Source: JAZRPG01 sp045649105
GTDB lineage: Bacteria; Bacillota; Clostridia; Oscillospirales; JAAYXM01
Length of the DNA: 49,477 nt
Reading direction: 5' to 3'
NCBI GenBank assembly: GCA_045649105.1
Contig: JAZRPG010000006.1
Span: 1-49,477, forward strand
Position numbers and translations under genes: made by a program. Shown in pieces: positions 41,412 through 49,477 of this stretch (its first letter is position 1; every line of letters starts with the position of its first letter). The notes beneath the pieces were generated by a model. The model was not told where the DNA came from, searched no databases, and worked only from the letters and a program-made list of their open reading frames with translations.

Positions 41412-42344
41412 CTATCTTATCATGATTGCATGGTATATTTTTTTAACCGGTATCATAATTGCTCTCTTTATCCTGTGCTTTAATATTGCAATTTCGTCCT
41501 TTGCCGTTAAAGCGGCGCTGCCTTTTAACATCTCTTTCATTCTGTCGCGGGCTTTCTTTCTGCCCGTCATTGCACAGAAATAGTATAATGTCTTTCTGTT
41601 TGCAGGGCTTTCCTCTTCTCCCGACAAGATGTCGCACAGCCTGTCCGCAAAGCGGTCCTTTTCCGTCTCCAATAAATGACGCTTTTTAACGGAAACCTGC
41701 CCTGCATGTCGCCTGTTTTTCACAAGCACATCAGGAATACAATAATATGAAAATCCTGCAAGGGCAATTTCTGTCCAGTATTTCCAGTCAAGAATAAAAA
41801 TGTACTCTGTATTGAAGTTTCCGACTTTGTCCAGCACTTTTTGGGGTATCAAAAGGGCGCAGCCATTAAATGAACCCCCTATAATGCACTTTTTAAATGC
41901 TTCCTCTGAATTTAAATGTTTTTCCTTCCCAGGAATACTTCTCACCGTTTTCCCAACATTATTGATAACCTCCACGCCACAGGAAATTACCGTTTCGCCG
42001 GAAGTAAGCTTATTTTTTTCAATGCACTCAACCTGCTTTTTTATTTTATCGGGGAAATATACATCATCGTGCGAAAGCCACGAAAAATACTCGCCGTTCA
42101 TTTTGGAAATGCCGTAATTCAAAGCGCTCGCACAGCCGCCGTTTTCCTTGTGGTAGTACTTGATTTTATCGCCGTATTCAAGCGCAATTCTCTCTGTTTC
42201 GCCGTCATCGCGGGACCCGTCATTTACAACAATAATTTCAGTATTTTCATATGTCTGGGCTATTGCCGAATCGATAGCCTCTCTCATGTAATCCGCGCCG
42301 TTATAAACCGGGATTATTATTGAAACCAATGGATTATAACTCAT
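41412..42344 (-). CDS. Glycosyltransferase, GT2 family
   Basis: Inverting GT-A glycosyltransferase of 310 residues. The N-terminus VSIIIPVYNGADYMREAI, TEIIVVNDGSRDDG, the metal-binding SWLSHDDVYFPDKI and later FILDWKYWTEIALAG are classic GT2. The acceptor and sugar are unknown. No membrane helix is predicted by eye. It lies 22 bases after the TupA-like gene. Confidence 0.88.
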   Translation of the reverse strand: MSYNPLVSIIIPVYNGADYMREAIDSAIAQTYENTEIIVVNDGSRDDGETERIALEYGDKIKYYHKENGGCASALNYGISKMNGEYFSWLSHDDVYFPDKIKKQVECIEKNKLTSGETVISCGVEVINNVGKTVRSIPGKEKHLNSEEAFKKCIIGGSFNGCALLIPQKVLDKVGNFNTEYIFILDWKYWTEIALAGFSYYCIPDVLVKNRRHAGQVSVKKRHLLETEKDRFADRLCDILSGEEESPANRKTLYYFCAMTGRKKARDRMKEMLKGSAALTAKDEIAILKHRIKRAIMIPVKKIYHAIMIR

Positions 42345-42366
42345 GCATTACCTCTCCCTGTTGTAA

Positions 42367-43260
42367 TTATTGTAGCTTAATCCAATCTCCGAGTCTTCTT
42401 TCCCATTCAGGCGGGTTAAAAAGCTGGAATCCGCCGCCATGGAAAAATGTATATTCTCCGAAATAGATTCTGCCGTTAATCTCATACAAATCTATTCTTA
42501 CGTGCTTTATTCCTTTGGAAAGCTTTGCCGCAATTTCCTTCATTTCCTCAAACTTTTCAGGCTTTTCTATCGGCTTTGCGGTATTGGGGTGAATATTTAC
42601 TATATCGAGATGATTGAAGTCCATATCAAAGAAATCAAACTTACAATCCTCGCTTCTGTCTGTTGCGACAAACATAATTTTCGGAACCCCGTCAAAGCAG
42701 AAAAACTTATAGTCCTCTACGCTTTTTGTCGGGTCTTTCTCATCTGTCATCAATTCCTCTGCTATTATGCGCGGTTTTATTCCCCTGTAGGGATACTCAC
42801 GCCCTGCATATGAAAAGTCAGCTTTCAGACGCTTTTCAAATACGGCTTTATATTCTCTGAGTTCTTCTTCTGTAAGCTTTGTCTTATCCTTTATTATTTT
42901 TGTGCTTCCCGAATCATGATTGCATTTCAGGACAAACTGATTCGGCAATTTTGAAAAATCGATGTCGTCAAAGTGCTCCCAGCTTCCAAGCAGCGGGAAA
43001 AGGTATTCTTCGCCCAATTCTTTCTTTATGTGCTCACGCACGGCAAGCTTATCAACCAGCTTGCTGTATTCGGGATGTCTGTCATTTACTTTTAACCACT
43101 GAAGCTTTTCATTAAATCCTTTCGGATTTCTGAAGTTTATCATTTTACCTGTCGTGAAAAAATAGAAAATCCTTAAGTATAATTTATCAGGCAAAAATGA
43201 CAGTCCGTACATTATCTTACCGCGGACGCTCCTGCTGAATATTTTTCGGAAATCTATCAT
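42367..43260 (-). CDS. TupA-like ATP-grasp protein
   Basis: Protein of 297 residues of the TupA-like ATP-grasp family found in teichuronopeptide and capsule loci. Signs: NFRNPKGFNEKLQWLKVNDR at the N-terminus, KCNHDSGSTKIIKDK (ATP-lid), PRIIAEELMTDE, VEDYKFFCFDGVPKIMFVATDR and FGEYTFFHGGGFQLFNPPEW. ATP-grasp enzymes join a carboxylate to an amine or thiol, so an amide-linked substituent on the polymer is a fair inference. Confidence 0.88.
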   Translation of the reverse strand: MIDFRKIFSRSVRGKIMYGLSFLPDKLYLRIFYFFTTGKMINFRNPKGFNEKLQWLKVNDRHPEYSKLVDKLAVREHIKKELGEEYLFPLLGSWEHFDDIDFSKLPNQFVLKCNHDSGSTKIIKDKTKLTEEELREYKAVFEKRLKADFSYAGREYPYRGIKPRIIAEELMTDEKDPTKSVEDYKFFCFDGVPKIMFVATDRSEDCKFDFFDMDFNHLDIVNIHPNTAKPIEKPEKFEEMKEIAAKLSKGIKHVRIDLYEINGRIYFGEYTFFHGGGFQLFNPPEWERRLGDWIKLQ

Positions 43261-43327
43261 CTGAAACCCTTTCTCTCCTTATTACTTTTACTGAAAGCTT
43301 AACTTACAAATCCCTCTCCTCAAAAGC

Positions 43328-44302
43328 TCAGAGATTTTCTTTATACCATTCAATCGCAAGCGCGATTCCGTCCTTAAAGCTGTAGTCCGGGTCGTATCCC
43401 AGAAGCCTTTTTGCCTTTGATATATCCGCGTTTGAGTGTTTTATATCTCCCTTGCGGTCCGGACCGAAAATCGGCTCGATATCGACGCCGAGCGCTTTTG
43501 TGAGCCCATAGTAGATATCAATAAGATATTCTCTTCCGCCGTATGCAATATTAAATGCTTCACCTGCTGCCTCATGCGGCGCAAGGCATGCCCTGAGGTT
43601 TGCCTCTATGACATTATCTATGTATGTAAAGTCGCGGCTCTGCTTCCCGTCACCGTTTATTGTCGGCACCTCGCCGCTGAGAAGCTGCTTTAAAAACTTC
43701 GGGATAACTGCGGCATATGCCCCGTCAGGGTCCTGGCGGCGGCCAAATACATTAAAGTACCTGAGGCCGTATGTGTCAAGGCCGTAAAGCTTCGTATAAA
43801 GCTTTGCCCACTCCTCGTCCGCACGCTTTGTAAGCGCATACGGAGAAAGAAGATTCCCCTCACGCCCTTCTGTCTTCGGAAGGTTTGGTTCATCGCCGTA
43901 AACAGATGAGCTTGAAGCGTATACGAACTTCTTAACGCCTTTCTGTCTTGCGGCTTCAAGCATGTTAAGCGTTCCCTCTATATTGTTCTTGCAATAAAAG
44001 AGCGGCATCTCAATCGAGCGCGGAACACTGCCCCACGCCGCCTGATTGAGAACAAAATCGACGCCCTCGCATGCGCTCATGCATGTTTCAAGGTCCTTTA
44101 TATCGCCCTTTATAAATGTGTAATCAGGGTTATTAAGGAACATATCGACATTTTTCTGTTTGCCTGTCGAAAGGTCATCAAGCGCGCGGACCTTATAACC
44201 CAGATTAAGTATTGCCTCACAGAGGTTTGAGCCGATAAATCCCGCCGCCCCCGTCACGAGGAATACGGAATTTTCCGGAAACTTCAAGTTTTTATATCCC
44301 AT
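43328..44302 (-). CDS. UDP-GlcNAc 4-epimerase-like (WbpP/TviC type)
   Basis: Extended short-chain dehydrogenase of 324 residues from the ATG at 44302 (GGAGG eight bases upstream). NAD-binding GAAGFIGSNL, LNQAAWGSVPRSIEMP, the Ser region YASSSSVYGDEPNLP, catalytic SPYALTK (YxxxK), and YFNVFGRRQDP. The sequence AAWGSVPRS and DPDGAYAAVIPKFL fits the WbpP/TviC group that acts on N-acetylated or uronic UDP-hexoses, rather than GalE. It would supply UDP-GalNAc or a relative. Confidence 0.88.
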   Translation of the reverse strand: MGYKNLKFPENSVFLVTGAAGFIGSNLCEAILNLGYKVRALDDLSTGKQKNVDMFLNNPDYTFIKGDIKDLETCMSACEGVDFVLNQAAWGSVPRSIEMPLFYCKNNIEGTLNMLEAARQKGVKKFVYASSSSVYGDEPNLPKTEGREGNLLSPYALTKRADEEWAKLYTKLYGLDTYGLRYFNVFGRRQDPDGAYAAVIPKFLKQLLSGEVPTINGDGKQSRDFTYIDNVIEANLRACLAPHEAAGEAFNIAYGGREYLIDIYYGLTKALGVDIEPIFGPDRKGDIKHSNADISKAKRLLGYDPDYSFKDGIALAIEWYKENL

Positions 44303-44335
44303 TCTTACAACCTCCAATAGTTGTATTATGAATTT

Positions 44336-45928
44336 TTATCTCTCCCTGTAAAAAAGGATTCTGTAATAATAATAAATTTTTTCAAGCCAGATTCGCTTTG
44401 ACTTAAAGTAGTTGTTCTTAATATGAACGCCCATATCATATATGTCCTTATTTGCATATTTGATAATGTCGTTATGCATCTCATCAGTCAGACGCTTTTC
44501 CCTCGGTATTGCGAGCATCAGCTCAATAAGCTTTCTGTTATTGAACGGGAATGTCAGTCTGTGGCAAATATCAAGAGATGTCGTTACAAGCATGCCCCAG
44601 CTGCTCATACGGACTTCCCAATAATACAGGTCCGTATGCTCATAATTGTACTTGCTTTCATAGAGGTCAAACTCTTTCATATATTCCTTATAAATCCTGT
44701 CACTCTGCTTTAAGAGAGACGGGGACAGGAAATATCTTGTCTGGAATATACTGAAGTGCCGCGGTGTAAGCCTTTCAGGCATTTTCATTCCGTACTTTCT
44801 GTCAAAAAACACTCTGACAATTTCTGAAATCCAGGACTTTACCTCAACATTTATTTTGTTCCGGCGGTAGAAATAGATATGCTTTCTGACCTCATGGTCG
44901 GCAAGCCCTCTTATATACCCGAATGAATGATAAATAATCTGCTTTAAGACATCAAAATCCGGAACATCGCTGTTTTCACTCGGAATTTTAAATATCTCAT
45001 GCTCAAGTCCCAGCTTTTGGCAAATGCCGTGCGCCGCATCAGAATCAACAATCTCCGTATCCTTGGACTGGAAGCTGTAATATCCGAATTTATCATAGAC
45101 TCCGTTTGCGCAGGCAAGCGTCGTCTTGCTGTCCGTTCCTCCGGAAAGAGAGATATATGCATTTTCCCACTTTTCAGCTGCAAGCTTTATTCCGTTATTC
45201 AGAATATTAAATGACTTCTTTATTGCCTCGTTATATTCTTCCTCGGTTTTCAGCATCTTTAGCGGCTCTGTGGGGAAGAACCGTTTTATGACAAACTCAC
45301 GCTCTTCCTTGATTTCAAGATAAACGTTTGCGCCAAGGCGGCGGAGCGCCTTGAACGGAGAGAGATTTCCCGGTAGGTAACGGTTTCCGATATTGTAGTA
45401 CTTGTTATTGACAAGCTTGTCTACAAATTCGTCCCTCGGCAAATCATACAAATCCCCCACCAACTGTGCGTGAGAGGTGATGACCGTATGTCCGTTCACA
45501 TCGCCGTAGATAACTCCCTTTATTCCGGCACAATCAGAAACGGCGATTACCGACTTATCGAATATAAACAGCGCAAAAATGCCCGTCCACTCATTTATGC
45601 ATTCAAACGCGGCCTTTATCCCATTTTTATACGCATCTGCACAATTGCAAAGCAATGTCTTCTCATCATGCACCATGCTGAACGGATTATATGCGTGGCC
45701 GATAAGGAGATATGAAACATCATCCCGGTCAAAAACAGTATAATCCTGGTTCTTATGAATAATGGCGTTATAGTTTTTAATCTTTTCCGTGTTCCAGTTT
45801 TCATAAAACGGATATCCCTTTAAGTCTACGGAGTCATCGTCCGTAATCAGATACCCTCGGCAAAACAGAGCATCTCTGTACTGAGGATATTTCTCTAAAA
45901 GCTTCTGCATTTCTGACCGATTTTTCAT
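44336..45928 (-). CDS. Asparagine-synthase-like amidotransferase
   Basis: Protein of 530 residues from the ATG at 45928 (GGAGGCAGGAGG upstream). The C-terminal synthase domain has the PP-loop SGGTDSK (about 262-268) for AMP activation of a carboxylate. The N-terminal part has a glutaminase-like fold (YTVFDRDDVSYLLIGHAYN, GIFALFIFDKS, VITSHAQLVGDLY) but no Cys at position 2, so glutamine hydrolysis by that domain is unlikely; free ammonia or another amine may be used. Such proteins in O-antigen and capsule clusters amidate uronic acids. Substrate unknown. Confidence 0.85.
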   Translation of the reverse strand: MKNRSEMQKLLEKYPQYRDALFCRGYLITDDDSVDLKGYPFYENWNTEKIKNYNAIIHKNQDYTVFDRDDVSYLLIGHAYNPFSMVHDEKTLLCNCADAYKNGIKAAFECINEWTGIFALFIFDKSVIAVSDCAGIKGVIYGDVNGHTVITSHAQLVGDLYDLPRDEFVDKLVNNKYYNIGNRYLPGNLSPFKALRRLGANVYLEIKEEREFVIKRFFPTEPLKMLKTEEEYNEAIKKSFNILNNGIKLAAEKWENAYISLSGGTDSKTTLACANGVYDKFGYYSFQSKDTEIVDSDAAHGICQKLGLEHEIFKIPSENSDVPDFDVLKQIIYHSFGYIRGLADHEVRKHIYFYRRNKINVEVKSWISEIVRVFFDRKYGMKMPERLTPRHFSIFQTRYFLSPSLLKQSDRIYKEYMKEFDLYESKYNYEHTDLYYWEVRMSSWGMLVTTSLDICHRLTFPFNNRKLIELMLAIPREKRLTDEMHNDIIKYANKDIYDMGVHIKNNYFKSKRIWLEKIYYYYRILFYRER

Positions 45929-45956
45929 TTCCTCCTGCCTCCGATACATTTCCTGA

Positions 45957-47072
45957 TTATTTGCTTTCTATCTTGAGATATCTGCACATATCTTCATTGA
46001 CTTTGTTTACATCAAACTTTTCTTTGCAGTATGCACGGCTCTTCTCGCCCATCTCTTTTATCAAATCACCGTTCTCAATAAACGCGAGCATCTTTTCCGC
46101 AACTGCCCTGCCGTCTTTTACGGGTACGATAAATCCCGTCTCGCCGTCAATCACCGTCTCGCGGCAGCCCGGCGCATCAGTAGTAATAACCGCTCTGCCC
46201 ATTGACATAGCCTCAAGCACCGTTCTCGGAGTTCCTTCTCTGTATGACGGAAGAACATACACAGAGCACTTTTCGTAATAGTCAGCTACCGTGTCAGTCT
46301 CGCCGAAATGCTCAATGATTCCACGGTTTATGTACGAATCAAGCGTCTCCTGAGAGATGGAATCCTGAATCCCCTCGCAGGCACCGAGGAGCATGCATCG
46401 CACCTCGGGATGCTTCTCCTTCACGATTTCGCAAGCCTCCAGATATTCGCGTATTCCCTTTGAATACATTACCCTTGAAAGCATGAAAAATGTCGTCTGT
46501 TCGGGATACGGTCTGAATGCGAATTTCTCCATATTCACACCGGACCCGTTTACAATTTCGCATTTTTTCTCCGACACGAGCCGTTCTTTAACAAACTGCT
46601 CTTTGTCATCCCCGTTCTGGAAAATAACCGTATCGGCACATCTGAACGCTCTCCTGTAAAGAAACGACATTATCATTTTTATTATCTTTGCTTTTTTCGT
46701 TTTCGCCGTAAAGGCATACCCTGCCCCCGTCACCATTGCAACCTTCACGGGCACCTTTGCCGCTTTTGCCGCAATCGAGCCGTAGATGACAGGCTTCGAG
46801 GTGTACCCGAGCACAACATCGGGCTTTTCCTCCGCAAAAAGCTTCTTAAGCGCTCTCTGATAGCTCAGGTCCTTAAGCGGATTTACCCCGTTTTTATTCA
46901 TCGGGATTTCATGAAATCTTGCTCCAAGCTCCAGAATTTTGTCCACATTGTCCCTGTTTGGGCCTGTGACAATAACCTCATATCCGCTCGCAATTATCTT
47001 CTTGATTAAATCGCCGCGAAAATTATACGCTGTTCTGTTTTTCGGGGAAACAAGAATAAATTTCATCTTCAT
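45957..47072 (-). CDS. Glycosyltransferase, GT4 family (PglA-like)
   Basis: GT-B glycosyltransferase of 371 residues. Near the N-terminus KFILVSPKNRTAYNFRGDLIKK, then PDVVLGYTSKPVIYGSIAA and TGAGYAFTAKTKKAKI are the marks of the PglA/WbnH-like subgroup that adds HexNAc early in lipid-linked chains. The C-terminal part has LSRVMYSKGIREYLEA, YVLPSYREGTPRTVLEAMSMGR and the terminal E-x7-E. The ATG at 47072 overlaps the preceding stop by one base (TGATG); a GTG one codon upstream is equally possible. Coupled to the dehydrogenase gene. Confidence 0.88.
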   Translation of the reverse strand: MKMKFILVSPKNRTAYNFRGDLIKKIIASGYEVIVTGPNRDNVDKILELGARFHEIPMNKNGVNPLKDLSYQRALKKLFAEEKPDVVLGYTSKPVIYGSIAAKAAKVPVKVAMVTGAGYAFTAKTKKAKIIKMIMSFLYRRAFRCADTVIFQNGDDKEQFVKERLVSEKKCEIVNGSGVNMEKFAFRPYPEQTTFFMLSRVMYSKGIREYLEACEIVKEKHPEVRCMLLGACEGIQDSISQETLDSYINRGIIEHFGETDTVADYYEKCSVYVLPSYREGTPRTVLEAMSMGRAVITTDAPGCRETVIDGETGFIVPVKDGRAVAEKMLAFIENGDLIKEMGEKSRAYCKEKFDVNKVNEDMCRYLKIESK

Positions 47073-47983
47073 CACTCATCTTTCGTGATATTATTAAGAT
47101 TATTAATCAATACTTCCTTAAGTCTTGCGCTGTTTCCGTCGCTGACAAAGCTGTTGTGCGGCGTAAGCACTACATTCTCAAGCCTCCACAGAGCATCGTC
47201 CGAGCCTAACGGCTCCTCCTCAAACACATCGAGAACCGCGCCAAAAAGCTTTCCGCTCTTAAGTGCTTCCAGCAGAGCCTTCCCGTTTACTATCGCGCCA
47301 CGCGCAATGTTTACGAGAACTGCACCGCCTTTCATTTTATCAAACATGCTCTTATCAAACATGTTTCGCGTATCATCGGTAAGCGGCAGGGTAAGTATTA
47401 CTATGTCAGCTTCTGATACCGCATCTCCGATATTTTCAAGCGTATAGCAGCTGTCATAGCAGTCCGCCGTCGGCTTCAGAATATCTACGGATATTACGCT
47501 TGTCCCGAATGCTTTAAATCTTTTTGCACATTCCGTGCCTACAGAGCCGCAGCCGACGATACACACCGTCCTGCCGTAAAGCTCCGTAAGCCCGCGATGC
47601 TTTTCCCATATGCATTTTTTCTGATTCTCCGTGAAGAATCTGCTTTTCTTATAAAGCTGCAGGACGCCGCACAGAGCAAACTCCGCCATCGGTATACTGT
47701 ATACGCCCCTTGCATTATATATCCTGATATTATGCTCTCTTACATAATCCATCGGCACACGGTCAAACCCCGCGCTGGTGAGCTGAATGTACTTAAGTGC
47801 GGTGAATTTTTCTATCGGGTGATGAAGGAAAAGCCCGTTGCAGACTACGCCTTCAACACTGTCGGCACAGCACGGCAGAGCATCAGCCTCATTCTGCATA
47901 AATACTGTGGTGTGCCCCATTTTTCTCATTTCTTCCATGCACTCATCTGCGCATGATAATGCCCCTGTTACAAGTATGTTCAT
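47072..47983 (-). CDS. D-isomer-specific 2-hydroxyacid dehydrogenase
   Basis: NAD-dependent dehydrogenase of 303 residues, same family as SerA and D-lactate dehydrogenase. The NAD-binding site is VCIVGCGSVGTECAKRFKAFG; catalytic Arg is in LVNIARGAIVNG, Glu in LDVFEEEPLG, and His in VVLTPHNSFVSD. The substrate-binding half starts QLTSAGFDRVPMDYV. It follows an HpcH/HpaI aldolase; together they could make or reduce a 2-keto acid used as a polymer substituent. GGGAGAG lies before the ATG. Confidence 0.88.
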   Translation of the reverse strand: MNILVTGALSCADECMEEMRKMGHTTVFMQNEADALPCCADSVEGVVCNGLFLHHPIEKFTALKYIQLTSAGFDRVPMDYVREHNIRIYNARGVYSIPMAEFALCGVLQLYKKSRFFTENQKKCIWEKHRGLTELYGRTVCIVGCGSVGTECAKRFKAFGTSVISVDILKPTADCYDSCYTLENIGDAVSEADIVILTLPLTDDTRNMFDKSMFDKMKGGAVLVNIARGAIVNGKALLEALKSGKLFGAVLDVFEEEPLGSDDALWRLENVVLTPHNSFVSDGNSARLKEVLINNLNNITKDE

Positions 47984-48006
47984 AAAGCTCTCCCGTCACG
48001 CCCTCT

Positions 48007-48840
48007 CTATTTGCCGCTGCAAATGGCGTTCACCGCATCATATATCCGGGCTCTGTTATCATCAAAAAACTTGCTGTGCACTTCAACCGTCTTTTCATAT
48101 TCTCTTATATCGCGAAGCCCGTTTGAGAAAATGGCCTCTATCTCATCCAGGCTCTCTATCTTGCTTGAATCACAAAAGCTGCGCGATAGAATGGCGCATG
48201 TCGAGCCCAGTCTGTAATGCTCCGCAATTACACGCTCAGCCGGCAGCATACCCTTTCCGAGCGCCGCAATCCCGCCAAAGCCGTACGGTATGCCGCATTT
48301 TCTGAATTTATGGCACAAATCCTCAACAGTTCCGTCGCAAAGAAGCTCAAACATAAACTTTTTCCCATAGCCGAGGCTCAAATCATTAAGCCCTATAAAT
48401 ATCTCCGAAATTCCGCCTATCGACAGAATATCGTCGATAACGGAAACGGCCTCCGGTGTTTCAACTAATGGGAGCGTTCTTACACGGCCGTCTGCAAGCC
48501 GCACAAACTTCTCCACCTCAGAAGCGGACTTAAAATACGGAAGCATAAGAATATCCGCGCCGTTTTCTATCGCCGCGTCTATCTCATCTTTTGATGAGGA
48601 ATAGCCTGCCCCGGCTTCATGAATCGGATTCACGCGCACCATTACCTGCGCATTTGTCACAGTCTCTGCAATCAGCCTTACATCACTGATTGTATGCCGT
48701 GACTGTACCGTGTCCATTCCGCCCTGCCGGTCGGACTTCCCGATATACTCCAAATCAACAAAAATCCTGTCCACGCCTGCCGCTTCTGCAATTCTTGCAA
48801 CTTCAGGCCTGTTGGTTATGTACATCAGTTTTAATGCCAT
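48007..48840 (-). CDS. HpcH/HpaI aldolase/citrate lyase family protein
   Basis: TIM-barrel enzyme of 277 residues. FVDLEYIGKSDRQGG near the N-terminus (metal-binding region), MVRVNPIHEAGAGYSSSKDEID, ADILMLPYFKSASEVEKFV, RTLPLVETPEAV (metal Glu) and EIFIGLNDLSLGYGKK match the HpcH/HpaI family, which makes or splits 2-keto-3-hydroxy acids from pyruvate and an aldehyde. Such a gene is not a standard part of a capsule operon. It overlaps the sugar transferase stop by one base, so it belongs to the same transcript. Confidence 0.85.
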   Translation of the reverse strand: MALKLMYITNRPEVARIAEAAGVDRIFVDLEYIGKSDRQGGMDTVQSRHTISDVRLIAETVTNAQVMVRVNPIHEAGAGYSSSKDEIDAAIENGADILMLPYFKSASEVEKFVRLADGRVRTLPLVETPEAVSVIDDILSIGGISEIFIGLNDLSLGYGKKFMFELLCDGTVEDLCHKFRKCGIPYGFGGIAALGKGMLPAERVIAEHYRLGSTCAILSRSFCDSSKIESLDEIEAIFSNGLRDIREYEKTVEVHSKFFDDNRARIYDAVNAICSGK

Positions 48841-49477
48841 TATTCCACTACACTTTCTTTCTCTGCGTCATTCTCAGACGTGGCCGCAACACTGACTGTC
48901 GCGCCGACATTTTCATTGTCCGCATTCGTAAATACTTTAAATATGGTCATGAAAAATATCTTTAAATCAAGCAATAACGACATGTGCTCAACATACCAGA
49001 CATTCATATCTATTCTGGCGTTCCACTCTACCTCTTTGCGACCGTTCACCTGAGCCCAGCCCGTAATTCCGGGACGGACATCAAACATGCGCTTCTGTTC
49101 ATCAGTATACTCCGCAAGCGGCCACGGATGATATGTAAGCGGCGGTCTTGGCCCGATAAAGCTCATCTCGCCTTTCAGAATATTAATTAACTGAGGAAGC
49201 TCGTCAATACTCGTTGCCCTGATGATTTTCCCGATACGGGTAACTCTCGGGTCATTCTTCCCCGAATATACGCCGCTTCCGGTATGCTCTGCATCGACTA
49301 CCATTGAGCGGAACTTCAGGATTTTAAATGTGCGCCCGCCGACTCCCAGACGCTCCTGCCTAAACAGTGCGGGGCCTTTTGAATCGACCTTTATAAGCAA
49401 TGCGACAAGCAAAAGCGGTATCCCGCCGACAAGAAGCATAATGCCCGAAAGAAGAATATCAAGAGCCCGTTTCAAAA
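48840..49477 (-). CDS. Priming sugar-phosphate transferase (WcaJ/PglC-type); 5' end probably outside window
   Basis: Polyprenyl-phosphate sugar-1-phosphotransferase that starts each repeat unit on undecaprenyl phosphate. At least 211 residues are present: the re-entrant membrane helix (DILLSGIMLLVGGIPLLLVA), the domain signature KGPALFRQERLGVGGRTFKI, LKFRSMVVDAE, TRIGKIIRATSIDELPQLIN, MSFIGPRPPL and RPGITGWAQVNGR. The only in-frame start in view is a TTG two bases from the window edge, and relatives have a few more residues, so the true start may be upstream. An extra tail after VFTNADNENVG is unusual. First visible gene of the operon. Confidence 0.92.
   Translation of the reverse strand, partial: LKRALDILLSGIMLLVGGIPLLLVALLIKVDSKGPALFRQERLGVGGRTFKILKFRSMVVDAEHTGSGVYSGKNDPRVTRIGKIIRATSIDELPQLINILKGEMSFIGPRPPLTYHPWPLAEYTDEQKRMFDVRPGITGWAQVNGRKEVEWNARIDMNVWYVEHMSLLLDLKIFFMTIFKVFTNADNENVGATVSVAATSENDAEKESVVE

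Overview
The window looks like the chromosome of a spore-forming Clostridia-type Firmicute. The signs are strong Shine-Dalgarno sites, frequent TTG/GTG starts, a YkgB-free but typical housekeeping order (rimO-recX-recA-prmC-DUF1385), an OmpR/VicK-type two-component pair, an ECF transporter S component, tsaE-tsaB, ychF, an SLH-domain surface protein, and a SpoIIQ-like peptidase behind a sigma-F/G-like promoter. No species can be named from the sequence. Nearly all genes lie on the minus strand; the one clear exception is the SLH protein.

Layout. (1) 1-13316, host core: rimO (cut by the window edge), recX, recA, prmC, a DUF1385 membrane protein, a sensor kinase and its response regulator, a lipoprotein, a P-loop kinase with its ECF S component behind an attenuator leader, proB, rpiB, tsaB, tsaE, and two tandem small membrane paralogues. 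(2) 13403-21160, a seven-gene phage-derived operon: small and large terminase, a fibre-like protein, a beta-propeller nozzle-like protein, a coiled-coil protein, a small membrane protein and the portal. It has no capsid, scaffold, protease, lysis, integrase or repressor genes. (3) 21202-23173: SpoIIQ-like M23 peptidase and ychF. (4) 23160-30710, an AT-rich 7.5-kb integrative element inserted at the first codons of ychF and flanked by 17-bp direct repeats. It carries a Tn916-type integrase and excisionase, an AP2/HNH-like protein, a Rep_trans/MobT-like initiator, an XRE repressor with two operators, a serine resolvase, and a secreted cargo protein. The cargo is preceded by a roughly 190-nt structured leader that ends in an intrinsic terminator. 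Just outside the right repeat is what looks like the collapsed left end of a second, related element. (5) 30833-34380: a MerR/BmrR-type regulator divergent from a large SLH/InlB-repeat surface protein. (6) 34438-49477: a 14-gene surface-polysaccharide operon read right to left, from priming sugar transferase through glycosyltransferases, EpsG-like polymerase and CapE-CapF-CapG (UDP-N-acetyl-L-fucosamine synthesis) to a nucleotidyltransferase. It also holds an HpcH/HpaI aldolase, a D-2-hydroxyacid dehydrogenase, an asparagine-synthase-like amidotransferase and a TupA-like ATP-grasp protein, which suggest a polymer with non-sugar decorations. No flippase is in the window.

The parts most worth following up are the two riboswitch-like leaders (29901-30103 and 9643-9819), the capsid-less podovirus-like operon, and the stacked insertion at ychF. 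Start codons were moved from the longest-ORF position wherever a Shine-Dalgarno site or promoter favoured an internal start. All function calls come from reading motifs by eye, with no database search.
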